Notes under the pieces: model-generated
Databases searched by the model: none
What the model saw: the letters and a program-made list of their open reading frames with translations, nothing else
Told to the model about the DNA's origin: nothing
Shown here: positions 33,001 to 42,393 of the stretch, piece after piece
Numbering within the stretch: position 1 is the stretch's first letter
Layout of the letters: each line of letters opens with the position of its first letter
DNA from: Rhodopseudomonas palustris
GTDB lineage: Bacteria > Pseudomonadota > Alphaproteobacteria > Rhizobiales > Xanthobacteraceae
Reading direction: 5' to 3'
DNA: 64,000 bases
NCBI RefSeq assembly: GCF_003226555.1
Contig: NZ_QKQS01000026.1
Location: 99,377-163,376 of the forward strand
Program-made: the position numbers and the translations under genes

Positions 33001-33362
33001 TGCGCAAGCTGTTCTACGTCTCGACCGCCGCATTCTGGGTCGCCGTTGCCGGCTTCTGGACCGGCAATCTGCTTCTCCCCGGCGCCGAACAAACCGCGAC
33101 CGCCGCCGAGCATGCCATCGGCGCCGCCGAACTCGCCCGGCACGCCAAGCCGGACGATTGCTGGATGGCGATCAACGGCAGCGTCTACGATCTGACACCG
33201 TATCTGCCGGACCATCCGTCGCGGCCGAGCATCATCGAGCCGTGGTGCGGCAAGGAAGCGACCGAGGCTTACGATACCAAGACCAAGGGCCGGAAGCACT
33301 CGCCGGAAGCCGACGCGCTGCTACCGAAGTACCGGATTGGAAGGTTCGTCGGCGCAAGCTAG
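32997..33362 (+). CDS. Cytochrome b5-like haem-binding protein, membrane-anchored
   Basis: 121-residue protein with an N-terminal signal/anchor (KLFYVSTAAFWVAVAGFWTG) and a cytochrome-b5 domain facing the periplasm. The haem ligands are probably the His of LPDHPSRPSI and the His of GRKHSPEAD, and the CWMAINGSVYDLTPYL segment is the b5 signature. The core reads HPSRPSII where classical b5 has HPGG. Start ATG 32997 (MMRKL) overlaps the flavocytochrome stop (ATGATGA), indicating translational coupling. Bacterial b5 proteins are uncommon. Confidence 0.87.
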   Translation: MMRKLFYVSTAAFWVAVAGFWTGNLLLPGAEQTATAAEHAIGAAELARHAKPDDCWMAINGSVYDLTPYLPDHPSRPSIIEPWCGKEATEAYDTKTKGRKHSPEADALLPKYRIGRFVGAS

Positions 33363-33410
33363 GGCGACGTCTTGGGGAAATCTGCGCGGCTCGCATTGAG
33401 CAGCCTGGGC

Positions 33411-33450
33411 AAAAAAGTAGCCCCGGTTCTGATTAGCTCAGAACCGGGGC
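33411..33450 (-). terminator. Intrinsic terminator of ccrM
   Basis: Perfect 13-base stem GCCCCGGTTCTGA / TCAGAACCGGGGC with a TTAGC loop at 33420-33450. On the minus strand it is followed by a run of six T (A6 at 33411-33416 on the plus strand). It ends ccrM transcription 14 bases after the stop codon and may also slow the convergent cytochrome-b5 transcript. Confidence 0.9.
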
Positions 33451-33463
33451 AATCTTTGATTCG

Positions 33464-34613
<1,150 letters not shown>

Positions 34614-34964
34614 ATGTGACGCCGTCGGAGACGCGGGACAAAACAACCGACTGGCGACACATTGCCGTGGCAAAGTAAAAATCGACTTAATTGGATTGCA
34701 GTTTGGTGACCAAGGAACGAACACAGGTCAGAGCGGTTCTCTTTGCCGGCATCCCGATGGAGGGAACTGGCGCTGTGGCTATCATCGATGTTTCGCACGG
34801 ACGGTCCGGCTCGGACGCGCTTCGGCGCCGGTCCGGCGGCGGCGCTCGGCACTAGGCAATATTTGCCGGGCGGGTTAATGCTAATTGTCGCCGATTTTTC
34901 CAGATCGGCTGCAACGTGACGGCCGGCACAGATCGCCGGTTCGGGCCAAACCGAGGACAGGCTG
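34614..34964. other. Divergent intergenic region ccrM / metalloprotease
   Basis: About 350 bases without a supported gene. The AT-richer part at 34670-34705 (AAAGTAAAAATCGACTTAATTGG) probably holds the ccrM promoter, and GGGTTAATGCTAATTG near 34870 the metalloprotease promoter. Short frames present here look like noise. Confidence 0.5.
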
Positions 34965-35882
34965 ATGCGTTTCGATGATTTCCGTCGCAGCGACAATATC
35001 GACGACCGCCGGGATCAGGACGGCGGTGGTGGTGGCGGCGGATTCGGATTTCCAATGGGCGGTGGCGGCCTCGGCATCGGCACCATCGTGGTGCTCGGTA
35101 TCGTCGGCTGGGCGCTGGGCATCGATCCGCGGCTGCTGATCGGCGGCGCCGAGATGATTTCCCATTCGACGCAGCAACATCCGGCCGACAGCCGCTCCGG
35201 CAAGCAGGGCGCTCCGACCGACGAGATGGGAAGCATGATCTCCGGCGTGCTCGGCGAGATCGACGATCGCTGGACAGAGATCTTCAAAGACAGCGGTCAG
35301 AAGTATGTCGGTCCGAAGATCGTGCTGTTCCGCGGCCGTACCAATGGTGGACGCTGCGGCATGGCGCAGGCGGCGATGGGGCCGTTCTATTGTCCGCCGG
35401 ACCGCCAGATCTACATCGACACCTCGTTCTTCAAGCAGGTGGAGACTCGCTTCCACGGCTGCTCCGGCTCGGCCTGCCAGTTCACCGCCGCCTACATCAT
35501 CGCGCACGAGGTCGGCCACCATGTCCAGAATCAGCTCGGCATTCTCGGCAAGGTGACGCAGAAGCAAAGGCAATACGGCGACAGCGCCGAGGCCAATGCG
35601 CTTCAGGTGCGCGTCGAGCTGCAGGCCGACTGCCTGTCCGGCGTCTGGGTCAACCGTGAAAAGAAGAAGCGGCCGAATTTCCTCGAAGACGGCGACATCG
35701 ATGCCGCGCTGACCACCGCGGCGGCGATCGGCGACGACACTTTGCAGCGCCGCGCCGGCCGCGAAGTGGTGCCGGACTCCTTCACCCACGGCTCCGCAGC
35801 GCAGCGCAAACGCTGGTTCATGACCGGCTATCAGCAGGGCACCATCCAGGCCTGCAACACGTTTGCGGCGGAACGGCTGTAA
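34965..35882 (+). CDS. YpfJ-type putative neutral zinc metallopeptidase
   Basis: 305-residue membrane-anchored metalloprotease. N-terminus with DDRRDQDGGGGGGG linker, one membrane helix (GLGIGTIVVLGIVGWALGI, about 36-54), then the zinc motif AHEVGHH (His181, Glu182, His185) and a downstream QADCLSGVWVN third-ligand region. Four conserved cysteines (CGMAQ, YCPPD, HGCSGSAC) probably make disulfides, implying a periplasmic catalytic domain. GAGGACAGG precedes the ATG. Substrate unknown. Confidence 0.92.
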   Translation: MRFDDFRRSDNIDDRRDQDGGGGGGGFGFPMGGGGLGIGTIVVLGIVGWALGIDPRLLIGGAEMISHSTQQHPADSRSGKQGAPTDEMGSMISGVLGEIDDRWTEIFKDSGQKYVGPKIVLFRGRTNGGRCGMAQAAMGPFYCPPDRQIYIDTSFFKQVETRFHGCSGSACQFTAAYIIAHEVGHHVQNQLGILGKVTQKQRQYGDSAEANALQVRVELQADCLSGVWVNREKKKRPNFLEDGDIDAALTTAAAIGDDTLQRRAGREVVPDSFTHGSAAQRKRWFMTGYQQGTIQACNTFAAERL

Positions 35883-35913
35883 AGTCTCGACCGACAGAGG
35901 TACGTATCAATTC

Positions 35914-35995
35914 GTCACGCCCGGCCTTGTGCCGGGCAGCCACGTTTTGCGATGGGGCGAAGACGTGGATGGCCGGGACGAGCCCGGCCATGACG
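35914..35995. repeat. Dispersed palindromic repeat, family C, copy 4
   Basis: CGTCACGCCCGGCCTTGTGCCGGGC at the left and GATGGCCGGGACGAGCCCGGCCATGACG at the right. Lies between the metalloprotease and moaB genes on the same strand. Confidence 0.75.
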
Positions 35996-36020
35996 CTGGC
36001 AGAGGTTCGAAGAGGCGGCC

Positions 36021-36569
36021 ATGGCGAGCAAAGATCAACCCAAAGCCTTCATCCCGCTCAACATCGCCGTGCTCACGGTATCCGATACGCGGTCGCTCGA
36101 CGACGACAAGTCCGGGGCGACGCTGGTCGAGCGGTTGAGCGGGGCGGGGCACAAATTGGCGGCGCGTGAGATCGTCACCGACGATGTCGAGAAGATTCGC
36201 GCCATCGTCAGGCGCTGGATCGAAGATGATGGTGTCGATGCGATCATCACCACCGGCGGCACCGGTTTCACCGGGCGCGACGTCACGCCGGAGGCGATCG
36301 AGCCCCTGTTCGAAAAGCGCATGGATGGATTTTCGATCGCGTTTCACATGATGAGCTGGGGCAAGATCGGCACCTCGACGATCCAGTCGCGCGCCACCGC
36401 GGGTGTCGCCGGCGCCACCTACATCTTCTGCCTGCCGGGCTCGCCCGGCGCCTGCCGTGACGGTTGGGACGGCATTTTGGCCGCGCAGCTCGATTTTCGG
36501 ACGCGGCCGTGCAACTTCGTCGAAATCATGCCACGGCTCGACGAGCACTTGCGTCGCGGTAAGAACTGA
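36021..36569 (+). CDS. moaB: Molybdenum cofactor biosynthesis protein MoaB/MogA family
   Basis: 182-residue molybdopterin adenylyltransferase-type protein. The MPT-binding core AIITTGGTGFTGRDVTPEAI (about 75-94) and the LPGSPGACRDGWDGILAAQL region near 138-157 are typical. AGAGGCGGCC precedes the ATG. It would adenylate molybdopterin for molybdate insertion, or be a paralogue with reduced activity. The nearest other molybdenum genes (modD, DUF2478) are about 28 kb away. Confidence 0.92.
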   Translation: MASKDQPKAFIPLNIAVLTVSDTRSLDDDKSGATLVERLSGAGHKLAAREIVTDDVEKIRAIVRRWIEDDGVDAIITTGGTGFTGRDVTPEAIEPLFEKRMDGFSIAFHMMSWGKIGTSTIQSRATAGVAGATYIFCLPGSPGACRDGWDGILAAQLDFRTRPCNFVEIMPRLDEHLRRGKN

Positions 36570-36679
36570 GCGTCGCACATCGGCTTCGTGCCGGCGTGGC
36601 TTGACAGTCAGGGCTCACCGCGAAACCATCGTCGCCAAGCACAAGGCGCAACAATGCGCCGCGACGATGGGAGGTTGTT

Positions 36680-37498
36680 TTGGGCCAGATCGTATCGATC
36701 GAGGCGCTCGCCGCACAAATCCGCGACGGCATGACGGTGGCGGTGCCGTCCGACACCAGCGGCGTCGCCATGGCCGCGACTGCGGCCATCATCGCCAACC
36801 GTCCGCGCAATCTGCATCTCGTCTGCATCCCGATCAGTGGCCTGCAGGCTGACATGCTGATCGGCGAAGGCCTGGTCGGCACCGTCGAAACCAGCGCGAT
36901 CACGCTCGGCGAAGCCGGCGGCGCGCCGCGGTTCGCCGACGGGATCCGCAGCGGCGCATTCGCGATCAAGGACGCGACCTGCCCGGCGATTCTCGCCGGC
37001 CTGGTCGCCGGCCAGAAGGGCGTGCCGTTCATGCCGATCCGCGGCATCATCGGCAGCGATATTCTGGAGACGCGCGACGATTGGAAGGTCATCGACAATC
37101 CGTATGCGCCGGACGATCCGATCGTGGTGGTGCCGGCGATCCGGCCCGACGTGGCGCTGTTCCATGCGCCCGAGGCCGACCGCTTCGGCAACGTCCGGAT
37201 CGGCCGGCAGACCGAACTCGCCGCGATGGCCTACGCGGCCAAGACGACGCTGGTGACGGTCGAGCGTATCGTCGAGACCTCACTGCTGGCGGACGAGAAC
37301 GCCGCCGCCGGCGTGCTGCCGGCGCTCTATGTCGGTGCGATCGCCGAAGCCAAGAACGGCGCGTGGCCGCTCAGCCTCGCCGGCGAATACAACACTGACA
37401 CCGCCGAGGTCGGGCGCTACGCCAAGATGGCGCGCTCGGCCGAGGGTTTTGCGACGTACATGCAGGGCTTCGCCCAGAAGTTTGAGGCGGTGGCATGA
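36680..37498 (+). CDS. CoA-transferase-like subunit A
   Basis: 272-residue family I CoA-transferase alpha subunit (glutaconate CoA-transferase/IpdA-like). The glycine-rich CoA region is represented by DGMTVAVPSDTSG, and PFMPIRGIIGSDIL, PDVALFHAPEADRFGNVRIG are family landmarks. Start is a TTG at 36680 five bases after GGGAGG; no ATG fits the frame. The beta subunit gene overlaps by 4 bases. Acid substrate unknown; an aromatic- or dicarboxylate-degradation role is likely. Confidence 0.87.
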   Translation: MGQIVSIEALAAQIRDGMTVAVPSDTSGVAMAATAAIIANRPRNLHLVCIPISGLQADMLIGEGLVGTVETSAITLGEAGGAPRFADGIRSGAFAIKDATCPAILAGLVAGQKGVPFMPIRGIIGSDILETRDDWKVIDNPYAPDDPIVVVPAIRPDVALFHAPEADRFGNVRIGRQTELAAMAYAAKTTLVTVERIVETSLLADENAAAGVLPALYVGAIAEAKNGAWPLSLAGEYNTDTAEVGRYAKMARSAEGFATYMQGFAQKFEAVA

Positions 37499-38247
37499 GT
37501 ACGGCGCCTGCAACGTCGCGCGAAATCCTGATCGCCACCATCGCCGATCTGCTCGACGGAGTCCGCACCGTCGCGGTCGGCGCCTCGTCGCCGATTCCGG
37601 CCGCCGGCGCGATGCTGCTGCGCGCCCGCAACGAGAGCCGCGGCCGCGATCCGGTGCGGGTGATCGTGCTCGGCTCGCGCCAGCACAACTTCTTCACCAA
37701 CGGCGCGTTCGAACTGTTCGATGCCACCGCGCAAGGCCGGATCGATGCGTTCTTCCTCGGCGGCGGCCAGATCGACGGGCAGGCCAATATCAACCTCGTC
37801 GGTACCGGCGACTATCCGGCGAGCAGCGTGCGTTGGCCGGGCTCGTTCGGATCGGCCTTCATGTACTATCTGGTGCCGCGGGTGATCCTGTTTCGCGAGG
37901 AGCATTCGCCGCGCGTCCTGGTCGACAAGGTCGATTTCGTCAGCGCGCCCGGCGCGAGCGAGCGGATCTATCGCAGTGGCGGTCCGCACGTGCTGCTGAC
38001 CGGGCTGGCGCTGTTTGGTTTCGATCAGCAGCGCAAGCGGTTCTGTCTGCGCAGCGTGCATCGCGGCAGCTCGGCGGAGGATGTCCGCGCCGCCACCGGA
38101 TTCGACTACGACGCGCCCGCACAGGTGCCGTTCACGCCGGAGCCGGATGCAGAGACGCTGGCGCTGCTACGCGGCCGCGTCACCGACGAGCTCGCCGAGT
38201 GCTATCCCCAGTTCGCTCAGACGATGGTCGCAGATCGTGCCGCCTGA
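37495..38247 (+). CDS. CoA-transferase-like subunit B
   Basis: 250-residue beta subunit paired with the preceding gene (ATGA overlap). GASSPIPAAGAMLL and DAFFLGGGQIDGQANINLVGTG are recognisable family segments. I cannot find the SENG motif that carries the catalytic glutamate of classical CoA transferases; IpdAB-type enzymes, which hydrolyse rings instead of moving CoA, also lack it, so a hydrolase role is an alternative. Confidence 0.86.
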   Translation: MSTAPATSREILIATIADLLDGVRTVAVGASSPIPAAGAMLLRARNESRGRDPVRVIVLGSRQHNFFTNGAFELFDATAQGRIDAFFLGGGQIDGQANINLVGTGDYPASSVRWPGSFGSAFMYYLVPRVILFREEHSPRVLVDKVDFVSAPGASERIYRSGGPHVLLTGLALFGFDQQRKRFCLRSVHRGSSAEDVRAATGFDYDAPAQVPFTPEPDAETLALLRGRVTDELAECYPQFAQTMVADRAA

Positions 38248-38332
38248 GGCTTTGCTTCAGCCGATGGAGCACTAAGCGCAGACCGTCGAACACGGTCCAT
38301 AGCATCGCAACCATTGCGGCGCGTCGCAGCGC

Positions 38333-38355
38333 CCTTCCACGCTGGGCGTGGAAGG
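38333..38355. terminator. Bidirectional terminator hairpin
   Basis: CCTTCCACGC-TGG-GCGTGGAAGG: perfect 10-base stem with a 3-base loop between the convergent CoA-transferase and MarR-GNAT genes. No T-run. Confidence 0.6.
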
Positions 38356-38403
38356 CGATCTGCTCTGCAGTGACGCGCCGCGTATCCTCGCGACGCGCGG
38401 GAC

Positions 38404-39330
38404 TCACAGCATCAGCTCCCAGGTCTCGCCGAGCATCTCCGGGCCGAACATCGTGTGCGGCTCGGTCCCGACCAGCTCGAATCCCGCCCGCTGATAGATG
38501 TTGCGCGCGGTGACCAGGACGCCTTGCGTCCACAGCGTGATGCCGCGGTAGCCGGAGCGACGTGCGAACGCGATGGCTTCATCGACTAGGCGCTTGCCGA
38601 GGCCATGACCGCGCGCCTGCGGCGTCACCAGCAGCAACCGAAACTTGGCCATGCCGTTGCCGGCGTCGACGAGAAACAGTGAGCCGGCCTGGACGCCTTT
38701 GTATTCGGCGATCCAGCAGCGTTCGCGCGCGGGGTCGTTCTTCGCCAGGAAGTCGCCGCAGATCTGCGCCACCAGCGCTTCGAATGCAGCGTTGAAGCCG
38801 TATTCGCCCGCATAGATCGCGCCATGGCTCTGGACGATCCAGCCGATGTCGCCGGGCCGCGGTTCGCGCAGAATCGGTGGCGGCTGTTGGGCCGACGACA
38901 TCGTACGTTGGATCGTCGCCATCGCGGCTGCAACTTCGGCGCGGTCGTCCGGCGACAGCGCCGAGAGCATCCGGCTGACGTCCTGCTGTGAACTCCGCTC
39001 GAGTTTGGCGTAGGAGGCGCGGCCTTTGGCGGTCAGCGACAGCAGATGCTGGCGACGATCGGCGGCGGACGGTGTGCGCTTGATCAACCCGGCCTTGTCG
39101 AAGCTTTGGATGATTCGGCTAAGATAGCCGGCATCGATGCCGATTTCGGCGGCGACCTCCGTCGCCGTCACATGCTCGCGCTGCGACACCTCGTACAGTA
39201 CGCGCGCTTCCGTCAGCGAATAGGGGCTCGCATAGAGATGCTGCTCCAGCACGCCCAAGCGGGCTGTGTAGAAGCGGTTAAAGGCGCGGACGGCTTCGAC
39301 CGTCTCGTCGTGCTTCAGATCCTGTTGCAC
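38404..39330 (-). CDS. MarR-GNAT fusion: winged-helix regulator with acetyltransferase domain
   Basis: 308-residue two-domain protein. Residues about 1-150 are a MarR winged helix (FNRFYTARLGVLEQHLYASP, TATEVAAEIGIDAGYLSRII, wing TPSAADRRQHLLSLT). Residues about 155-308 are a GNAT acetyltransferase with the acetyl-CoA loop VTPQARGHGLGKRLVDEAI (Q/RxxGxG/A) and YQRAGFELVG. I chose GTG 39330 (VQQDLKHDET) because relatives begin near there; an ATG at 39372 is possible. Such fusions are a known minority architecture; ligand and acetyl acceptor are unknown. Confidence 0.88.
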   Translation of the reverse strand: MQQDLKHDETVEAVRAFNRFYTARLGVLEQHLYASPYSLTEARVLYEVSQREHVTATEVAAEIGIDAGYLSRIIQSFDKAGLIKRTPSAADRRQHLLSLTAKGRASYAKLERSSQQDVSRMLSALSPDDRAEVAAAMATIQRTMSSAQQPPPILREPRPGDIGWIVQSHGAIYAGEYGFNAAFEALVAQICGDFLAKNDPARERCWIAEYKGVQAGSLFLVDAGNGMAKFRLLLVTPQARGHGLGKRLVDEAIAFARRSGYRGITLWTQGVLVTARNIYQRAGFELVGTEPHTMFGPEMLGETWELML

Positions 39331-39462
39331 CGGTCTGCTGCTCTTTCCATCGCCACATCTGCGACGGAACAATCCAAACCGATATGATTGCTTCCGTCAA
39401 CTATATAGTTGCCGAAAGCAAGTATATGGATCGGCATGGCCGGTGGATGTTGGACGGCTGGA

Positions 39463-40029
39463 TCAGGCGGCGAGGATGACGCGGCTGCGCAGCAGGGTGC
39501 GGGACGACCGGCCGAGGTCGCGCGGCAGAACGGCTTCTGCGCCGCGCCCGGCGTGGCCACCGAGCCGGTCGTAATGATCGCGGGCGATCACCAGGCCCTG
39601 ATCCGCAGCGGAGCTCGAGAAGCTGCGGATGATCCCGGTCAGGCTTTCGCGCCAACCGGTCGGCGCATAGGGCGATCGGGCGTAGCGGAAGATGCCCGCG
39701 CGCGGATGGCCGCTGGCCATCACGCCTTCGATGAACTGCGTCGTCTCCTCGATCCAACCGGGATCGAGCACGGCGCCGGCATGGAGGAACATCAGCCACG
39801 GCGAGCGCGCCTTCCGTGCTCCCGCGGCGAGCGCTTCGGCGCGATTGCCGTCGAATGCGAGATAGTTACAGCCAGCCACATCCGCGACACGCGCGATGGT
39901 GTCGCTGCCGCCGCGATCGACCAGCGTCACGTCGCTGACGACGCCGGCCGCAGCGCCGGGGACCAGGGATGCCAGCGTCGCGACCGCGGTCCGCTCGACC
40001 CCTTCGGTGGAAACGATCACACTCAACAT
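39463..40029 (-). CDS. Glycosyltransferase family 2-like protein
   Basis: 188-residue GT-A-fold protein. MLSVIVSTEGVERTAVATLASLV is the first strand-helix; SPWLMFLHAGAVLDPGWIEE has the position of the DxD-type metal motif, here read as HAGAVLD, so the canonical DxD is missing. It is shorter than usual GT2 enzymes and has a basic C-terminus (RDLGRSSRTLLRSRVI). It is divergent from the radical SAM gene with a LexA-like box between them. Activity uncertain; may be a degenerate or accessory glycosyltransferase. Confidence 0.7.
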   Translation of the reverse strand: MLSVIVSTEGVERTAVATLASLVPGAAAGVVSDVTLVDRGGSDTIARVADVAGCNYLAFDGNRAEALAAGARKARSPWLMFLHAGAVLDPGWIEETTQFIEGVMASGHPRAGIFRYARSPYAPTGWRESLTGIIRSFSSSAADQGLVIARDHYDRLGGHAGRGAEAVLPRDLGRSSRTLLRSRVILAA

Positions 40030-40173
40030 GTCCGGCGGGTGACCCTTCGACGACAGATGCGCGCCACGCTTAGCACCTCGCTGCCGCGAAATCAGCCGTG
40101 AATTGCGCGATGCCCATCATCCGGGCAAGGACGAGCACTAAGCTGGGAGTCGAAATGTTCGATCTGCACGTTT

Positions 40174-40188
40174 GTTCTTGATTTGTTC
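40174..40188. promoter_or_regulatory. Candidate LexA (SOS) box, GTTC-N7-GTTC
   Basis: GTTCTTGATTTGTTC matches the alphaproteobacterial LexA operator GTTC-N7-GTTC exactly. It lies 24 bases before the start codon of the PA0069-family radical SAM gene, within its probable promoter (a TATCTT at 40200-40205 could be the -10). Confidence 0.6.
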
Positions 40189-40211
40189 TTTGGACTCGCT
40201 ATCTTGGGGGC

Positions 40212-41372
40212 ATGAGCAGAGCATCCAATGCCCTCAAGCGCCCGCCGGTCACGGCGCCCTCCGAGCCGGTGGGCGCGCCTTCCCCTTTCCCCGCCATCGA
40301 GGCGGCGGTCGATGAGCAAAGGCGCCGCGGTCGTGGCGCGCAGTCCAACGTCAGCGGCCGCTACGAGGCGGAGGCGCGAACTGCCTTCGACGACGGCTGG
40401 GAGAGCCTGGAGGACCTGCCGCCGTTCAAGACGACGGTGGCGCTGGATACCGCTCGCAAAGTCGTCACCCGCAATGAATCGCCAGATATCGGCTTCGACC
40501 GATCAATCAATCCGTATCGTGGTTGCGAGCACGGCTGCGTCTACTGCTTTGCGCGGCCGACCCATGCCTATCTCGGCTTGTCGCCGGGATTGGATTTCGA
40601 ATCGCGGCTGTTCGCCAAGCCGGATGCGCCCGCGCTGCTCGAAAAGGAGTTGGCGGCGGCGGAGTACGAGCCGCGGATGATCGCGATCGGCACCAACACC
40701 GATCCATATCAGCCGATCGAGCGCGAGCGAAAGATCATGCGCGGCATTCTCGAAGTGCTGGAGAAGACCGGGCACCCGGTCGGCATCATCACCAAATCCG
40801 CGCTGGTGGTGCGTGACATCGACATCCTGTCGCGGATGGCCAAGCGCCAGCTCGCCAAGGTGGCGCTGTCGGTCACCTCGCTCGATCCGAAGCTGTCGCG
40901 CAGCATGGAGCCGCGCGCTTCGTCGCCCGCCAAGCGTCTGGAAGCGTTGAAGCTGCTGGCTGACGCAGGCATCCCGACCACGGTGATGGTGGCGCCGGTG
41001 ATCCCGGCGCTCAACGACATGGAGATCGAGCGCATCCTCGACGCCGCCGCCCACGCCGGCGTCAAGGAAGCGAGCTACGTGCTGTTGCGGCTGCCGCTTG
41101 AAGTGCGCGACCTGTTTCGCGAATGGCTGATGGCGAACTATCCGGACCGCTATCGTCACGTCTTCACCCTGATCCGCGATATGCGCGGCGGACGCGACTA
41201 CGATTCGCAGTGGGGCACGCGGATGAAGGGGACCGGCCCGATCGCGTGGATGATTGGCCGCAGGTTCGAAACCGCCTGCACGCGGCTCGGGCTGAACAAG
41301 CGGCGCTCCAAGCTTACCCTCGATCATTTCGAGAAGCCGGAGAAGGCCGGGCAGCAGCTCAGTCTGTTTTGA
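40212..41372 (+). CDS. PA0069/Rv2578c-family radical SAM protein (SPL-like)
   Basis: 386-residue radical SAM enzyme related to spore photoproduct lyase. The cluster motif is C-x3-C-x2-C in CEHGCVYC near residue 105, preceded by SINPYRG and followed by [13 protein letters not shown] and [12 protein letters not shown]. About 75 N-terminal residues are low-complexity. It stands directly behind a GTTC-N7-GTTC LexA-like box, so SOS control is likely, and rnhB follows by 89 bases. The reaction of this family is not established to my knowledge; a DNA-repair role is inference from fold and regulation. Confidence 0.9.
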   Translation: MSRASNALKRPPVTAPSEPVGAPSPFPAIEAAVDEQRRRGRGAQSNVSGRYEAEARTAFDDGWESLEDLPPFKTTVALDTARKVVTRNESPDIGFDRSINPYRGCEHGCVYCFARPTHAYLGLSPGLDFESRLFAKPDAPALLEKELAAAEYEPRMIAIGTNTDPYQPIERERKIMRGILEVLEKTGHPVGIITKSALVVRDIDILSRMAKRQLAKVALSVTSLDPKLSRSMEPRASSPAKRLEALKLLADAGIPTTVMVAPVIPALNDMEIERILDAAAHAGVKEASYVLLRLPLEVRDLFREWLMANYPDRYRHVFTLIRDMRGGRDYDSQWGTRMKGTGPIAWMIGRRFETACTRLGLNKRRSKLTLDHFEKPEKAGQQLSLF

Positions 41373-41461
41373 GGCCGTGCGGCGCAGGTTCCCGCTTGAA
41401 TTGCGGGCATGATCCGGAGTTTCCGGTTGCACCTGCCGGGCCTCGCCCGCAGCATCGCGGC

Positions 41462-42322
41462 ATGATTCGAGACAGCAAACAGCCGATCAAGGTTCCGGCG
41501 AAGCCGGCCGGCAAGGCATCGGGCAGCAAGGCATCGGGCAGCAAAGCTCCGGACGGCCAGGCCAAGTCCGGCTCCAAGACGGGAGCGAAGGATGGGACTG
41601 GCAAGCCCGCCTCCGCCAAGGGCCTGAAAGGCGTGATCGCCGTAGCGCCGCCGAGCTTTCGGCGCGAGCGGGCGCTTATCAAGCGCGGCATCTGGCCGAT
41701 TGCCGGCTGCGACGAAGCGGGCCGCGGGCCGCTGGCCGGGCCGGTGGTGGCCGCCGCCGTGGTGCTCGATCCGAAGCGGGTGCCGAAGGGACTCGACGAT
41801 TCCAAACGGCTGACGGCAGACAAGCGCGAGGCGCTGTTCGACGAGATCTGCGCCACCGCACAGGTTTCGGTGGTCTACGCCTCGCCGGAGCGAATCAACC
41901 GCGACAACATTCTGCGCGCCTCGCTGTGGGCGCTGACCCGCGCGGTCCACGCGCTGCCGGAGATGCCACGCCATGCGTTCGTCGATGGCCGCGATCGGCT
42001 GGCGACCAAGTGCGATTGTGAGGCGGTGATCGGCGGTGATGGATTGATCGCTTCGATCGCCGCTGCCTCGATCATTGCCAAGGTGTCGCGCGACCGGTTG
42101 ATGTGCCGGCTCGCCGAAGAGTACCCCGGCTATGGCTTCGAGCAGCACAAGGGCTACGGCGTGCCGGAGCATCTGGACGCACTGGCCCGGCTCGGCCCGA
42201 CGGTGCATCACCGCCGCTCCTTCGCGCCTGTCGCCGCGGCCTGGCAGCGGATCCAAGGCGCTCCGCCGCCGCAAAGCCGCGATCTGTTCGAGGCCGCCGC
42301 CACGATCGGCGTCACCGTGTGA
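41462..42322 (+). CDS. rnhB: Ribonuclease HII with Lys/Ala/Gly-rich N-terminal tail
   Basis: 286-residue RNase HII that removes ribonucleotides and RNA primers from DNA. Catalytic motif [14 protein letters not shown] puts Asp84 and Glu85 in place; the later FVDGRDRL and [16 protein letters not shown] carry the remaining acidic residues. The first about 55 residues are a disordered basic tail ([19 protein letters not shown]) with a direct repeat in the DNA at about 41514-41540. Typical RNase HII is about 200-230 residues, so the tail is extra and could give non-specific DNA binding. Confidence 0.94.
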   Translation: MIRDSKQPIKVPAKPAGKASGSKASGSKAPDGQAKSGSKTGAKDGTGKPASAKGLKGVIAVAPPSFRRERALIKRGIWPIAGCDEAGRGPLAGPVVAAAVVLDPKRVPKGLDDSKRLTADKREALFDEICATAQVSVVYASPERINRDNILRASLWALTRAVHALPEMPRHAFVDGRDRLATKCDCEAVIGGDGLIASIAAASIIAKVSRDRLMCRLAEEYPGYGFEQHKGYGVPEHLDALARLGPTVHHRRSFAPVAAAWQRIQGAPPPQSRDLFEAAATIGVTV

Positions 42323-42393
42323 GTGCGGCCGCGCCGGTTGCGCGTGCGGTCGGCGGGCTCTATCACGGTCGAACCGAATTTCGCTGGCCCCAC

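Noticed and set aside
33420-33450. Loop of the ccrM terminator resembles GATTAGCTCAG of a tRNA D-arm
   Set aside because: No cloverleaf can be drawn around it; the stem and T-run show a terminator.
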